Positions 42,141 through 54,440 of a DNA stretch of 58,000 nt are shown here, in pieces. The notes under the pieces were generated by a model. The model was given only the letters and a program-made list of their open reading frames with translations, did not search any database and was not told where the DNA came from. Position numbers and translations under genes: made by a program. Each line of letters starts with the position of its first letter. Within the stretch, counting starts at the first letter, position 1. This stretch comes from Adiantum capillus-veneris (lineage: Eukaryota; Streptophyta; Polypodiopsida; Polypodiales; Pteridaceae): contig CM043967.1 in the NCBI GenBank assembly GCA_014529385.2, forward strand, positions 5,475,001 through 5,533,000, read 5' to 3'.

Positions 42141-44099
42141 AAAACATCCAAATCTTTGCTATGTAGCTCGTGTAGTTATCCTTGTTGGCGTCTGCATTAG
42201 TCGCATATTGCAAAAGGCATACACTAGATCTCAAGTATTTGAAAGAAGCATCAAAATTGTTTCCTACCCGCAAGTGTCCATCTATTAGGTTGTTTCTCAC
42301 CTTTTTTCCATTTTAGAATATACTAATTCCTTTTTTCTTTTAGTACTATAAAAGTTATCTAGTTATCTTTCAAGAATCACATAGACTTCTCCATGCATAC
42401 CCCTATCCTCATCCTAGGGCAACAAGGGTACCTTGTCTCCTTTGCTATTGGTGGAGACATCACCTTTACACAATTTTCAATTCTTGTTTTTCTATATCTT
42501 GTTTGGAAAATAAAAAATAATCCACTTTATGTTCCTTTGAGAAAAAAAAGACGAAGAAATCAATTGTTCGACTAATGTGGATGTGCTGGATAGACCATTT
42601 AGGTTCCTAAACTTTCCAAGATTCCTTTTCAATAAACAACTACAAGAGTTCCTTAATCAATCACATATTCCTCTCTTATTTGATCCCTTCTTGGATCCAT
42701 CTTTCTTCCTTCTTTCCCATTGGCATTAGGCCTACCTAGACTAGGCGTATTTCTAAATGCATCTATATGTACTCCCAATCAATTCGGACTCACTCCCATC
42801 CAATCCTAATCGAGGGCATTGAATGAAAGTTGAGCTTGAAAAAAAACCAATAATTATCAATCCTAGATAGAAATGACCATCCCACATTGTGTTGCTATAG
42901 GTAAACATTTGGGCTTGCCTTTTCACCAATCATTTCAGAAAAATTTCACACTTAAAAATTATATGCTGAGCTTGGGATATCCACGTCAAATGTTCTCGGT
43001 AAGGTTTTAATCATAGTTGAAATTTAGACTAGATTCATTGACTTATAATCCCATAGTTCCTTGTTCATTTTAATGTTCATTTAGACAATACTTTTAGAAA
43101 ACAAAGAGTTTCTTGGGAGTTGAGTGTTTTGTCTCAATGTAGATTTCTAGCTTAACCCCGTCTTTGATGGTATCCCATTTTTCTTTCTTGCAACTTTTGG
43201 CGTCCATGGGGCATCTCCATAAAAGTGGTGGGAGATTTATACTCAAGCAACATGGTCACTACTTTTGTGAAGCTATCCCCTTGCTTCCCCTTTCGTAATT
43301 GCAAAACAAAACTTGAAAGTAGATAAACTAGAAATGAGCAATGCATATGCTCCAGACAATGACCTTCCTTTATTCTAGACAAATCATGGGTTGTTAATGC
43401 AAAACTTTAGAGTACACTAACTTGTAATCTCATTGGTAGTAATGATAAAACTTTCTTTGGTTGGTGGTGTAAGAATAGAGCATGAACATTCAATGAATGA
43501 TGGTGTAAGAGTAGACTGCAAAGTTCAAATGAATGATGGTGTAAGAGTAGATTCCAAAGTTCAAATGAATGATCATGCTAGTGTAGTATAAATTGCTCAT
43601 TCAATTGAAGTGCCTTCAATTAACAAGCTTTTCATTTAGATGGGATTTAGACCTACCTATACTTTTATGGGAAGGATTACCTCACAAAGAAAGGAGAGGA
43701 TTTGAAGATTTGGGGGGTTTTCCAAAGGACAAGAGAGGGAATATATTCTCATTTGGAATGGGAACTGAATTCCAAAAAAAAGAAACATTAAATCATGATA
43801 AATCAACTTCAAACCTTAGCCTCTTAATCTTGGACTCTACTTCAAGGTGTACATCTTTTCTTAAAATTGCGTGCATACTTTGTAGAGAGGAAAATTTATA
43901 TTCCTTCATTAACTTGAACGCATAATCAAGAAAGGTTTGTGAGAATTTATTGAGATAATTAGAGGAGAGAGAATTCCTTGAAAAAGTTATGCTTTTCCAA
44001 AAATATTAGATATGATAATAGTATGTCTCTTTTAGAAAATAAAGTTATTTTTAGCTCAAAATCTCTAATAAATTTGTCGGTGGCTTCCTCAATGGTGTC
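42141..44099. other. Right flank of E1, unassigned
   Basis: The first 160 bp carry the minus-strand frame that E1 interrupted. The rest has only short frames (42393-42575, 43593-43925 plus; 43152-43382 minus) with no recognisable domain. It may hold the decayed 3' end of the minus-strand relict that starts at 44.1 kb, but I cannot identify an LTR or PPT. Confidence 0.45.
43492..43573. repeat. Minisatellite, period 36 bp
   Basis: About two and a third copies of a unit beginning AATGAATGATGGTGTAAGAG and ending AAAGTTC, with few substitutions. Confidence 0.85.
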
Positions 44100-46100
44100 T
44101 CTAGAAAGGGGTGGAGCTTAGCCGCCCACTTGTGTAGTTGGCAGCCATGAATTTTTGGGTACCAAATCTCTTTTTTCTTCTCCTTTCTCTTACTCCTCTT
44201 ATTCTTGTTCTCTCTGGTCTTGAACAGTTTGTGCCACTTCTCTAAGCTCTATTTGTGCCTCCATTAGATCTGCTTCCGCTTTTGTGTCCTTTTGATCTTT
44301 GGATTCTTCTTTTTCCTTCAATACTAGGAGGAGGTGTTACAAGCTTTGGAGAAACCTGTTGTTTCTCCGTTTCCATCTCACTCTCCTATTGTTGCCCGTC
44401 GGTAGCTTTGTCTTTTGGTGGTTCTTCCCGTATGGAGTGATGGCTTTTTGGTGAATCCATTGGGGATTCCAAATCATCTATCTTTTTTATTTTAGAATCT
44501 TGTTCTTCTCTTTGTTTAGCTTTTCTTTTGAGTACATCATCGATGTGTTACCTAAATGAGCCTGCTAGATCCACTTCCTCTTCAACTTTCTTGCGTTGAT
44601 GTCTTTTGATCATTTCTAATTGTTCCGCTCTAATCTACCAAGATTTTTTTCAAGCTCAATGTCATCTTCACCATCCATTTCTAAGCCGGCTTCTTTTATA
44701 TTCTTCTTCTCTCTTGCTATCTTTGCAAGCCATTCTTCTTGCAACCACTTAGCATCCTCCATCAATCTTTGGACTTCGGTTTTGGGGATTTGCTCAGTAG
44801 GTTGGCGTCTTTTGTGTATCAATGGGATTATGAAATCAAATGCTTCTTGTTCTTCTTTTTTTGAGTGATACTCTTATGGAATGTTGAAATTTTTAGGCTT
44901 TATTTATCCACTAAGCTCTATATCTGATTCAGTTGCTTCACTATCGGGGGTCTTGGCCCATGAGCTGAAGAACTTCCCATGGAGCGGACAACATGATCTT
45001 ATTTGTGGAGTAATTCTAGTTGGGATTCCACTTCTAGAAGTTGCTTGATCAAGCCAAGGGCTTTGTAAGCTACCAGTGTGAGGACCGGGCCTGCATTCAT
45101 ATATGTCTTGTTTTTTTCACTGCCCTTTAGATTGGCCTTTACTAGATTTTTTAGGATATAGCTTCCTAGATCGCATCCGATTACCCTCCTTTTGGCTAGT
45201 CCCATGGCCATAACCACCTATATGTATAGATTGGGCTATGTGTAGCATGGTGGCTTCTGGACCTTAAGGTGTTTAGATATCAACCATAATGGCAACTTCA
45301 TCTTCTCTAAATAGATCAAATCTTTATAAGTGAATTTGTGGCCTTGTTGTTTGATGAAGGCCTTGTCATTATCAAATGCTTAATTGAATAGTGCCTTTGA
45401 TTGTAGAGCACTAATTTCCAAAACTTTGGCTTGTAATTATTTTGAGTGCATCTCTACCTGGCTAGTGAAATCAGCTTGTGGTTTGGCTGATTGTTCTTTA
45501 AGCTCTTTGATCTCCTACTCTCTTTGGGAGTTGGTTGCCATCAATCCAACCATGAGTAGTTGCCATTGGAGATTCTTCTATTCTAGCTTTATCTTCAAGG
45601 CTTTAATCTTCTCAACAATTGTAGTAGGTTCTTGAGAGGTTGAGGCTGGTGCAGGCACTTCTTGAAGGGTTAGGAGGGTGGAGAGGGTGGGCTTCACCAA
45701 GTCATAAGACTCAAACATCTTGGAGTATCTCTTTGTCTGCCCCTCTAGAGCCTCTTCTAAAGCCTGTTGCTACACTTGCACCTTTGTGTTAGCCTCTATC
45801 TATCTTTCTAAATCGGAATAGATGTTGAGAATATCTACCTTTTCTCTCTTTAGCTCTGCTTGAAGTTTCTCTTTGTCTGCTTGTACACTCCTTACTTGTT
45901 ACTTAAGTATTTCTATCTCTTGGTTTTCTTTGAGTGTTTTCACTTTGGCATCCTCAGCAACTTGAACTCATAGTTCTGAGATCATCTTTGACACCTAAAA
46001 AGTGGAGCTCAATCCTCTCCAAGTGTTGTTTGATATCAAATTCTTCTAGGATTCTCTCAGCTTTTTCCACATCCTCTTGTGTTAGAGGTGCTACCTCTTG
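44100..46100 (-). pseudogene. Relict ORF3-like protein, copy 1
   Basis: Minus strand. The best block (45217-44999) contains GLAKRRVIGCDLGSYILKNL, then NKTYMNAGPVLTLVAYKALG and LLEVESQ. Upstream, near 45330, F-T-Y-K-D-L corresponds to Y-T-F-E-D-I of E1 ORF3, and A-M-G-L..Y-I-L-K-N-L-V..N-K-T-Y-M-N-A-G corresponds to A-M-M-K..Y-I-H-D-S-L-V..N-P-T-Y-I-V-P-G. Downstream (44822-44616) is a charged coiled-coil-like segment beginning RRQPTEQIPKTEVQRLMEDA. Many stops and frameshifts. Confidence 0.65.
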
Positions 46101-47760
46101 TCATGCTTGAGTTTCCCTTTGCTGAGAGGTTTCAAGAATGTGAACCTTCTTTAGTGGATCATCTTTTCTTTGTTTTGCAGGTTGCCTTTGTTCATCTTTG
46201 TGCTAGTTTCTTTGATCTTCTTTGTCGGTGTCTCTCTTTCTTTTTTGGCTTGATCTTTAGTCTTCTCTTGATTATGATCTGTAGGAGGAGGGGATAGCGG
46301 TTTTGGAGATACATGTTGCTTCTTATCTTTCTCCTTCTCCTCGCCCTCTTTTGTTGTGGTTGTTGTATCTTTGGTAGATTCTCTTTGCATAGAGTGTTGG
46401 CTTCAAGGGGAGGATATTCTAATATTACAGTCTTTTGCCTTTTGGATTCTTCCTCCTCCTATTGGTCAATTTTCCTCTTGAGCATATTGTGGATTCTTTG
46501 GAGGAAAGATCCCGCCAATCTAACATCTTCTTGAGCCTTTTGTGTCTTTCTTCTTTGATCTTTTCTATCTTTTTGTCAAGTTCTATATCATCCTATTCTA
46601 ATGGAGGTGTATCCTATTGTGTATCCTCCATCTTCTTTTTCTCACTTTCTATCTTGTTTCATCTCTCCTCTCATAGCCTCTATGCCTCCTCCATAGACCG
46701 TTGAGTTTGTGATTTTGGGATTTGATCAGCTGGTTGTGTTCTTTTCCTAATCAAAGGCACTTCCACTTCTGCCTCAATTTTTGAGGACCGGTACTCTGAG
46801 GGTACATCTTCTTTGCTTTTGATTTTTCCACTTAGATCATAGGCTCTATGGCTGCATTGTCAAGTGTTCTTGCCCTTGAGCTCTAGCCCCTTTTTCTTCT
46901 CTTTGCCAATGTAGTCAACAAACTCCCCATTGTCCACACTGCACGTTGAGCTAAGAATCCACTTCAAGCAAGTCATCAATCGTTTCTAGGGCTTGGTATG
47001 CTATTCTTGTAGGCATTGGCCCCACGTTCATGTACATCTTGTTCCAGTCATTCCCCTTGAGGTTTTCTTCCACTAGGCTCTATAGAATGTATTTTCCTAG
47101 ATCACATTTTATTACGGGTGAAAGCATGTTAACGTGTCGCACTTTTTGTGCTAGTTAGCACATCTTAAAAAAGTTGGGCGACCGATAAATGTTTTACAAA
47201 TAATATCAAAATTTGTCAGAGATTGTACATTTGGATTCCTTGTTTCAAGAGCTTTCTACTGATATATGATACGTTATAGATCTTGGAGATGTAGCTCATG
47301 TTATTGTACTAGTTAGCATATGTTAAAATTGTGCTAGTTAGCATTGTCCGGGACATGAAAAAGTGTGACACATTAACATCCTTTCACCCTACTCTTCTTT
47401 CGGACAACCCTATGGCCATCATTACTACCACATGGAGGATAGGCTTGTGTATCACGATGGATTTTGGACCTTTAGGTGTTGGGAGATTAGTTGTAAGGGC
47501 AACTCTATCTCTAAATAGATGAGGTGCCTATAAGTGAGTGTGTGCCCCTGCTCCTTTACAAATGCCTTATCATTGTCAATAGCCTCTAGTTTGTGGAGGA
47601 GATTGTGGCTTCTAGTAGGCAATTGGGGATCTTCACTCTAATCATAGCCCGTATTTGTTGGTAAGTGTGGCTTCTTTATTGTATTGGATGGAACTCATCA
47701 TCTCTTGGGCTCTTTGGAAATCCATGTCCCATAGCATGAGAAATTGTTCAATTAGAGGCA
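46101..47760 (-). pseudogene. Relict ORF3-like protein, copy 2, interrupted by a MITE
   Basis: Tandem second copy. Around 47105-46950 it reads K-C-D-L-G-K-Y-I-L, then NKMYMNVGPMPTRIAYQALE and LLEVDS, matching copy 1 about 1.9 kb away. Downstream it has PADQIPKSQTQRSMEEA-like coding (near 46720), again as in copy 1, then a Lys/Glu-rich stretch (46390-46151). The frame is interrupted by the element at 47116-47389. The tandem arrangement is absent from E1. Confidence 0.62.
47116..47389. mobile_element. 274-bp MITE with inverted ends
   Basis: The first 32 bp (starting GGGTGAAAGCATGTTAACG) and the reverse complement of the last 32 bp (starting GGGTGAAAGGATGTTAATG) differ at only three positions. 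The flanks show a possible 3-bp duplication TAC. The paralogous ORF3 copy 1 (around 45180) reads through this point without the insert, giving an empty-site comparison. There is no coding capacity. A 3-bp duplication would fit PIF/Harbinger- or CACTA-related families; the family is not settled. Confidence 0.88.
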
Positions 47761-48189
47761 TCTTGCACTATCTAGTAGTTTTGACTTATTATGTAATGTC
47801 CAAAGCTCCTTCAAAAGGAATGTTGCTTTAACGTTTGTGCCATCCGCTGCTTGGAATTTTTAGGTAGATATATTTGTTGGAATTTTGACAAGCTCCTCAT
47901 CTGTCACATGAGCTTCTCATTTGAGGAGATGTCTATGACCTCATAGGGTGCTGCCTCCCACTCCTTCTAAGATTTTTGGTGTGGCATCCTTCTACCAAAA
48001 ATTTAGTTGTTCAGCGTTCAAAAGTTGATTCAGAAGTCATCAAAAAGTTGAAATAATGCAAACTTGACCATAAAACAAAAAATGAGCATGACGTAAGCAA
48101 AACATCTCCAGATGAAATAACTTCAGCATGTGACTAGGACAACTACAGGCATTAGGCAAACTGATTCAGGTCAGTTTTGGGCTAGAGGT
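47761..48189. other. Relict spacer between ORF3-like region and palindromes
   Basis: No frame with a recognisable domain. It corresponds in position to the E1 leader just before ORF3. Confidence 0.45.
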
Positions 48190-49412
48190 ACATGGATTGC
48201 GACTTATGTTAGAGCACATTTTGAGGAGCTAACTTCACCATTTGATTTAGCATGCTATAGAGATGATATGGGTGAAAACGTGTGGGGTTTGGATCATTGT
48301 CTTGGAATTTAAGCCAAAATTTTAAAACTTTTATGTTGACTTATAGATTTTTGGCATTTTTGCTAGGGTTTTGATATCTAAATGACTTGAAAATTTAGGG
48401 TTAGGCCTTAATTGGCATGTGGGACCTGACGGTTTGATTTTGATCTAGAATTTTGAAAAAGGTACATGGATTGTGATCCATGTTTGATCACATATGGAGG
48501 TGAAACTTTGGGAACATATTCCTATAGCCTATCCTAGCACACTGGTGGAATCTTTTCAAATTTGGATGCATTTTTCCTAAGTCTACCCTATTTCTCAATT
48601 TATGGCCCAATTTTTTCGAGTTTTTACATATTGGTTTTTGTGTCCCTGTTTGATTGATCCCTGTGGCTAGTGGTGGGTATTGATTCTTGCTGATATGACG
48701 CTTTGAGATTGGCTATCACTCTCCCAAATCCACTTGTTTATCAACTTTCACTTTAATCAGAGTCTGACTTACCATCTTGGTAGAGCTAAATAATTTGCGC
48801 TCTTGGCAAGCATTCCTTGACTCCTTTATGAACTTTGAAGCATACCAAAAGTTTATTGCACCATTTAAAGCTCTACCTCTTGAAAAACCCTAATTTCACT
48901 TTAGCACTTTGAAATTTCACATCTCTTAAAATTCAAACAATTTTGCACCAATTTTTTACCAGTCCATGATTTTTACATCTACAAGCAATGTGGACTCTGA
49001 TTTGCTAAATCTGCTTCTAGGGTACATGGATCGCGATCCATGTTTTGGGCCCAAATTGCAACAGATAGGTCTCATAATTTATTTTTCATGATCTTTTGGT
49101 GTTTGAATTAGATTTTCATTGCATGGGCCAACGTCACCATTTGAAGACTGAAATTTCAAGATTTAGGGGGTTTTGCGGCAAGAGAATTCCATTTGACTAA
49201 AATTTGCAGGGTGATTCCCCCATGATGTGGTCTAATTGCAAGTAAAATTTGGTTTGAATTTGGCATAGTTGGGTACATGGATCACAATTCATGTTCAACA
49301 ACATTTTTGAACTATAATCACAACAGTGGGTAGGCATTGTGGAGAAGAGTAGGCAGGTGAAAGTGAAATCTTTCTAAGTTCTAGGTGGGGGAACATGGAT
49401 CACGATCCATGT
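48190..49412 (-). repeat. Palindrome array IV (relict), second palindrome family
   Basis: Five copies of a 20-bp palindrome: perfect ACATGGATCGCGATCCATGT at 49024-49043, and variants at 48190-48209, 48464-48483, 49275-49294 and 49393-49412. Distances are 274, 560 (twice 280), 251 and 118 bp. Four of the five are preceded by GGT or GGGT, so flanks are also conserved. Confidence 0.95.
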
Positions 49413-49464
49413 TCTAGCCCCAATCCTGACTTTGATTGGATGGTTGGATTCTCCTTTGCTGGGG

Positions 49465-49655
49465 AAACCGTTGGTGAATTTTTTTTGAATTTTAATTCCA
49501 TTTAACCCCCTACTAGCCTCTAACAGTTAGTTAACAATCCATCTTTGATTTGAGTCATACACTCAATTTGGTGAATTTTTTTTGCAGTTTGACTCCATTT
49601 AACCCCCTACTAGTCTCTAGCAGTTTGCTATTGATTTGATCATACACTCAATTAG
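49465..49655. repeat. Tandem duplication of about 95 bp
   Basis: A block containing TTGGTGAATTTTTTTTG, CATTTAACCCCCTACTAG and CATACACTCAATT occurs twice, at about 49469-49555 and 49566-49655. Confidence 0.85.
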
Positions 49656-50600
49656 TGCTTTTTGTGCATTGTGGACCATGTACATTTGTTAAGTGTTGGT
49701 AAACAAGTGTACTTGTCAAATCTAGTGGGTTATGGTGGTCTGGAATGCCCATGGCAAGCAAGAAAGCAGCAATCCGCTCTAGGTCACACAAAAGATCTCT
49801 CTCATTCTAGCTCTAGCAAGTCAAAATGAGTCTAGATTTGACCTAATTTGCCTATATGTGCTTGACATACCTAGAGTCCTAAGTACATACTTACCTTTCT
49901 TGCCTTGATTCCCATGGCACATCATCTGTGGCTTCGACGACTCATCATTTGGATACTCAGTTCACTGATTACCCTTGATTATGCCAATTTGGTGTGTTTG
50001 ACTTATGCCAATTGACTTATGCCAAATCTTTTCAATTTTGACATGCTTGAAGCTCTTGATTTGTTGATCTGGTGTTTGCTTTCACAACTTGATTCCGAAT
50101 CTCTTGGTTCATTTTATTAAATTTTTATTCTTATTAGCTAGAAATGTAAAAAATTTATTGAAGATTATTATTATTTGGCCAAAAATTATTCAAAATTATT
50201 CCACACACTCATATATACATACTCTTACTCTAGGTATCATGTCTGTCAAAAATTTGTGAATACGACTTATTATTATGCCTGTAAGTAGTAAACCCTAATA
50301 AAAGTAATGAAGAAGAAAAATTAAGCAAAAAATTATGCTTTATACACTATACACATGAATTCTCATCATCTTGTGGCTCATTATCTTGCAATGGGCTGCT
50401 ACAACTACTGCTACTTCCACCTTCCCATTATTAGTCATCTCGGACAAAGGTTTGTACCATGTGCATGGGTGCAAACATCATGTCTATGCGAGGGTGTGTA
50501 ATGTGGCCTTATTATGCCAATGGAAGAGATGCACGGATAACAATATGTTGTGCAAGATGCGAGTATTGAACAGATTGTTCTATGGCTTTTGTTGGTGAGA
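49656..50600. other. Relict spacer, unassigned
   Basis: AT-rich sequence; a plus-strand frame at 50371-50598 has no known domain. It matches in position the non-coding spacer of E1 (35.1-36.7 kb), without similarity I can see. Confidence 0.45.
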
Positions 50601-51880
50601 CTCTATCTATACTATATGGTCCAAACAAAAGGATTTGAAGATGGCATGGTCCTTCTTTGATGGTTAGTTAGTACTATTCATGTTAATGTCACTGTTGGTG
50701 TCTTCTTAGGTACCCACTTGTATTTTGGTTGTGGAGACGTTTGAGATTATTGTTGAGTTGATTGTTTTGGTCTCTAGTGCAAAGTTACCATGGTTGGTTG
50801 GGGTCTATTTGATTGTTGTGTGTGCTTCAATATCCATTGATACTTGGCTTGATTTAGGTTTTGGCAGTTGTTTTGGTTGCCATTTTCAAGTATAATTGCA
50901 TCAAGATTGTTGAGGTTTTATTGGTTGTTGTTGTTGTTTTGTTTAACTAATCAGTGGTGAGGTTGTTGGCTTTGGTAACTCGAATTGCTTCAGCTTGCTT
51001 GCCGTGATGGATTTTTTCACCCATGCTTCCCTTGTAGCTTGTCCATTGATTTGTCATGTAGACTTAGGCTTCATTATTGGTTGTGATGTTGTATCAATGG
51101 GATGTACTTCCCAAATATGATCACTTTGTGCCAAAGGAGTGACATAAGATGTTTCATTAAGTTTAACTTTTAAGGTGTCCTCGCCATCATATGAAACTGG
51201 TGTTGACATCAATGGCCATCAATATCTATTGATATGGTTGTTTGATCTAAACTGACCATCTTGCTTTGGTTCGAAGCTTTGAGCTTACTCTAATTTGTTG
51301 TTAATGGTACATCTGACATCTTCATGTATGTTGAGTACTTCATGGCATTGACTTGTGCTCCAGTGTCTACAAATACTCTCTCTATTGATCCATTAGCCAA
51401 CTATAGATGGATGTATACATCCATACCTCCATAACCAATTTGGTTCTCTCTGAATTGCTTCAATAGGAGGAGGTGTTGTTGCCAATTGTTGTTGAAATTG
51501 GACGTTGTTTTGTCTCTCCTTGCGCTTCAAAATCTACAACTTTGCTTCCTCCTAAGATCGCACTTGATTAGCTTTATCTTGCTTCTACTATTCAGTTGCA
51601 TGGTGAATCCTGTCCATCATTTTTGTGGTTAATGGTAGGTACAATTTCTTCAACATACATCCACTAATACATTTGAACATCTCTTCTCCCTCCAATGTTG
51701 TAAGGTATATAGCTCCATCGGATGATATGTCCCTAATCACGAATGGGCCATTTTCTTGCTTTTTCAACTTTTTGGAGTGTTGTTTTAAGGTGCGGACTCA
51801 CCCTTTTTAATCTCCTTATTGATCAAATGTTGATCATAGAACTCCTTGGTGAAGGATAATAAGAGAGCTTGGTGAAGAGA
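50600..51880 (-). pseudogene. Relict integrase C-terminus, protease-like domain and W-x-P-K tail
   Basis: Minus strand. At about 51855-51800 the frame reads KEFYDQHLINKEIKKGE, matching KEFFDKHVRTKEFKTSD near the E1 integrase C-terminus. Further on, RVFVDTGAQVNAMKYSTYMK gives a canonical D-T-G-A loop (plus-strand 51356-51367). At about 50728-50705 KYKWVPKK gives a W-x-P-K motif. The order equals E1 33.4-34.7 kb. Frameshifts and stops are frequent. Confidence 0.75.
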
Positions 51881-52055
51881 TCTTTGGAGCGAGATTTTTT
51901 CCCTCCTCCACCCTTGTCGCTCACTACCACCAAATGTTTTCCATTGCCGCCTTTGCCACTGGTGGCAAACAAAACTTTTTTTGAGCCACCACAACCCCTC
52001 TTGCTCCTGCACATTGCACCACCCACTTTCAACCCCCTCCTCTCTCAACCTCCAA

Positions 52056-52058
<3 letters not shown>

Positions 52059-52090
<32 letters not shown>

Positions 52091-52134
52091 CTCCTTCTCT
52101 CTATCTCTCACACAATCTCTCATGATTTCTTTTT

Positions 52135-52171
<37 letters not shown>
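52059..52171. repeat. (CT)n and (GT)n microsatellites
   Basis: CT repeat at 52059-52086 and GT repeat at 52140-52171, close beyond the point where relict integrase similarity ends. Confidence 0.95.
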
Positions 52172-52173
<2 letters not shown>

Positions 52174-53931
52174 CTGTTTAAATCTTAACTAATAAGACAT
52201 AATTGAATTTTTACATTCAAAATATAGCTGGCCAGGAAACAATGAACAGATAAGTACAAAAATAACTGTATTAGAATTATTTAGGTACAATGATTGTAGG
52301 AAAGAGATCCTCTTTTAGTAAGCAAGTAGTAAAAGAACTTCCCCAGTTCATCAGTGAGTGCTTCATTAAAGTAGGGTAGCTTGCCAAAGAAAAGAAAAGC
52401 CTCCAAGATATGATAGAGTCCTTACCTACATCCATCCAAACAAGACAACAATTCTATTAACCTTGGATGTGTTTAACAGGTATCAATGGACCATATTAGT
52501 TGTTATCCATGTCCATCTTACAGAATTTAATCACTTTAGCCAAGCTAGGTCATCTATTTAGAAATTATATGTTAGCAGTCTTCTACTTATTGTATCACAA
52601 ATGAGTAGTACAATCTCCTTTCAGAATGTTAAAGTCTACCAAGACAAAAATATATATTTAGCAGTAATGAGGTTTATTTTTTAAGAAAAAACCTTTTTTG
52701 TTTAAAGAACTGATTTCCTCATGAAGTCTAATGTAAAAAATTCTTTCCCTAATGGTTAGCTCAAGAGATACAGGCCTAGTAAGCTCAAAACATGCTGATT
52801 AGGCCCTTACCACAATATCAATCTTCAGTACATTGGTTTGGAGAAAACACTCATCATAAGCACTATTTCCAGTCGGCAAACTATTACAAGTACCAAAACA
52901 GGTGGTACGCACTATACTATTACCAATTCCAAGCGCGACAAGAATCCATCCTCTTTATCGAGGTATAACTTTTCAGGCACCATAACTCGGTTACTATGCC
53001 AAAGCCCAAAGTAGCTGCCGTATACTTACCTTCAGAAGTAACCATCCCAAGATCTCATTGTAACAACCATTAGTATCTCTTTAAATACAGAAAGTTGGTG
53101 TCCGGCTATGGTTGCGCAAGACAGCTAACCGTTTTTCCATACTGTACAACAACCAACGGTACCAGATGATGACAACAAACAACACCATTTTCCAATCAAG
53201 TGACTTAACAAATTGCATCTACAATTGTAAAGTCCTACAGCGGCTAAAAACAGAGCCAATACAACAACCTGTAGCGAAAACCAGTACATGCAGGTGTTCC
53301 CTTCATCAATACAGTCAACAGAACAATTGCTCTTTATGCACAAGAGGTCTCAAGGCCCAAGCTATAAAAAAAAATGCCCAGGCGCATCAGTTTATTCATT
53401 ATGTAATCAAGCAAGACCAACCTATAGTGTATAAAACAACCGGCTCCCAATCTTACCAACCATGCATAGTATTTACAACCTGTTTATACCACAACAGAAA
53501 CAAACTAGAACTGGTACTGGTAGTAAGGTAAAAAACACAGTACCTCAGATGTTTGAGCGGCAAGCTCCATCGCTCATCAGCAAGTTCAGACAATAACGAC
53601 ACAAAGCAAAAAAAGACCTAATCCAAGGCTAAGTGAGGGCCAAGGTGTGCCCTCAACTTTGTTTAAATAGGTTGGTGTGCATGCATCCAGAGTAGATGAG
53701 ATGAATGGGCCAAGCCGCCCTCCACTGCATGAGTCCCTTAAGCGGCCGGCAGATACCATCGCCTAGGGAGGTCGATAGTCAGAGAGTAGAAGGGGCCGCC
53801 TTCCTCGTATAATGATAGCAGGGGATATTTTCACGCTTCGATAAGCATGTTTATTAATTATGCAAGGGCCTTGTCCCATTATAAGGCAAGTTTTTACAGT
53901 AGCACAGCAAAAAGCTCTATAATGCCAATAA
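52172..53931. other. Unassigned sequence
   Basis: No recognisable gene. The longest plus frame, 53112-53531 (139 codons), is Gln/Thr/Cys-rich and matches nothing I know. Confidence 0.4.

Positions 53932-53966
<35 letters not shown>
53932..53966. repeat. 35-bp guanine run
   Basis: Thirty-five consecutive G on the plus strand, then AGGGAGGG and a further GGGGGG at 53981-53986. Strong G-quadruplex potential; length is also prone to sequencing error. Confidence 0.9.
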
Positions 53967-53967
<1 letters not shown>

Positions 53968-54022
53968 GGGAGGGACTGTAGGGGGGTGAGAAATTGAATT
54001 GTAGCAAGCATTTACTAGTACC

Positions 54023-54025
<3 letters not shown>

Positions 54026-54053
<28 letters not shown>

Positions 54054-54083
54054 ACCTATCATAGGTATCACCATCTCTATCTA

Positions 54084-54132
<49 letters not shown>
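54026..54132. repeat. (GT)n and (CT)n microsatellites
   Basis: GT repeat at 54026-54053 and CT repeat at 54088-54132, separated by a short CTATC-rich segment. Confidence 0.95.
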
Positions 54133-54133
<1 letters not shown>

Positions 54134-54440
54134 GTGCGCGCGTAGTGTGTGGCACTTGTATTTTCAAGCCTATAGTGAGCATAATGTGCATAGTTGATGT
54201 GACTATTTTCCATTTCCCTAGTGTCTGATCTCGCATCGAGGGGAGTGGGAGCGAAGCAAAATGATTGAGATAGTGTGTATCATAGACAAGGGGATAGTCT
54301 CCAACATATTAGAGGGAATATGATTTCTTTACAACATGGTTTTGTAGCTGGGAGAAAAATGGGTGATGTAATGTATCCACATTGGATTCCGTCAAAGACA
54401 AAATACATTGGTGTAACATATAATGGCCTAGTAGCTTGTG

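Larger units (their letters stand above)
44100..51880 (-). mobile_element. Relict R: decayed minus-strand E1-like element without visible LTRs
   Basis: Reading on the minus strand from 51.88 to 44.1 kb: integrase C-terminus, aspartic-protease loop, W-V-P-K motif, non-coding spacer, array of 20-bp palindromes, ORF3-like coiled-coil protein. This is the E1 order from 33.4 to 41.2 kb. Every frame is heavily broken, so it is older than E1. The palindrome is of a different sequence family. Upstream pol and gag and both LTRs are missing or unrecognisable. Confidence 0.72.

Noticed and set aside
51785-52192. Arg/Glu-rich minus frame and Ser/Leu plus frames
   Set aside because: Driven by CT/GA and GT repeats; only the relict integrase piece near 51.8 kb is supported.
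53763-54228. Proline-rich and Arg/Glu-rich frames
   Set aside because: Artefacts of the G35, GT and CT repeats.
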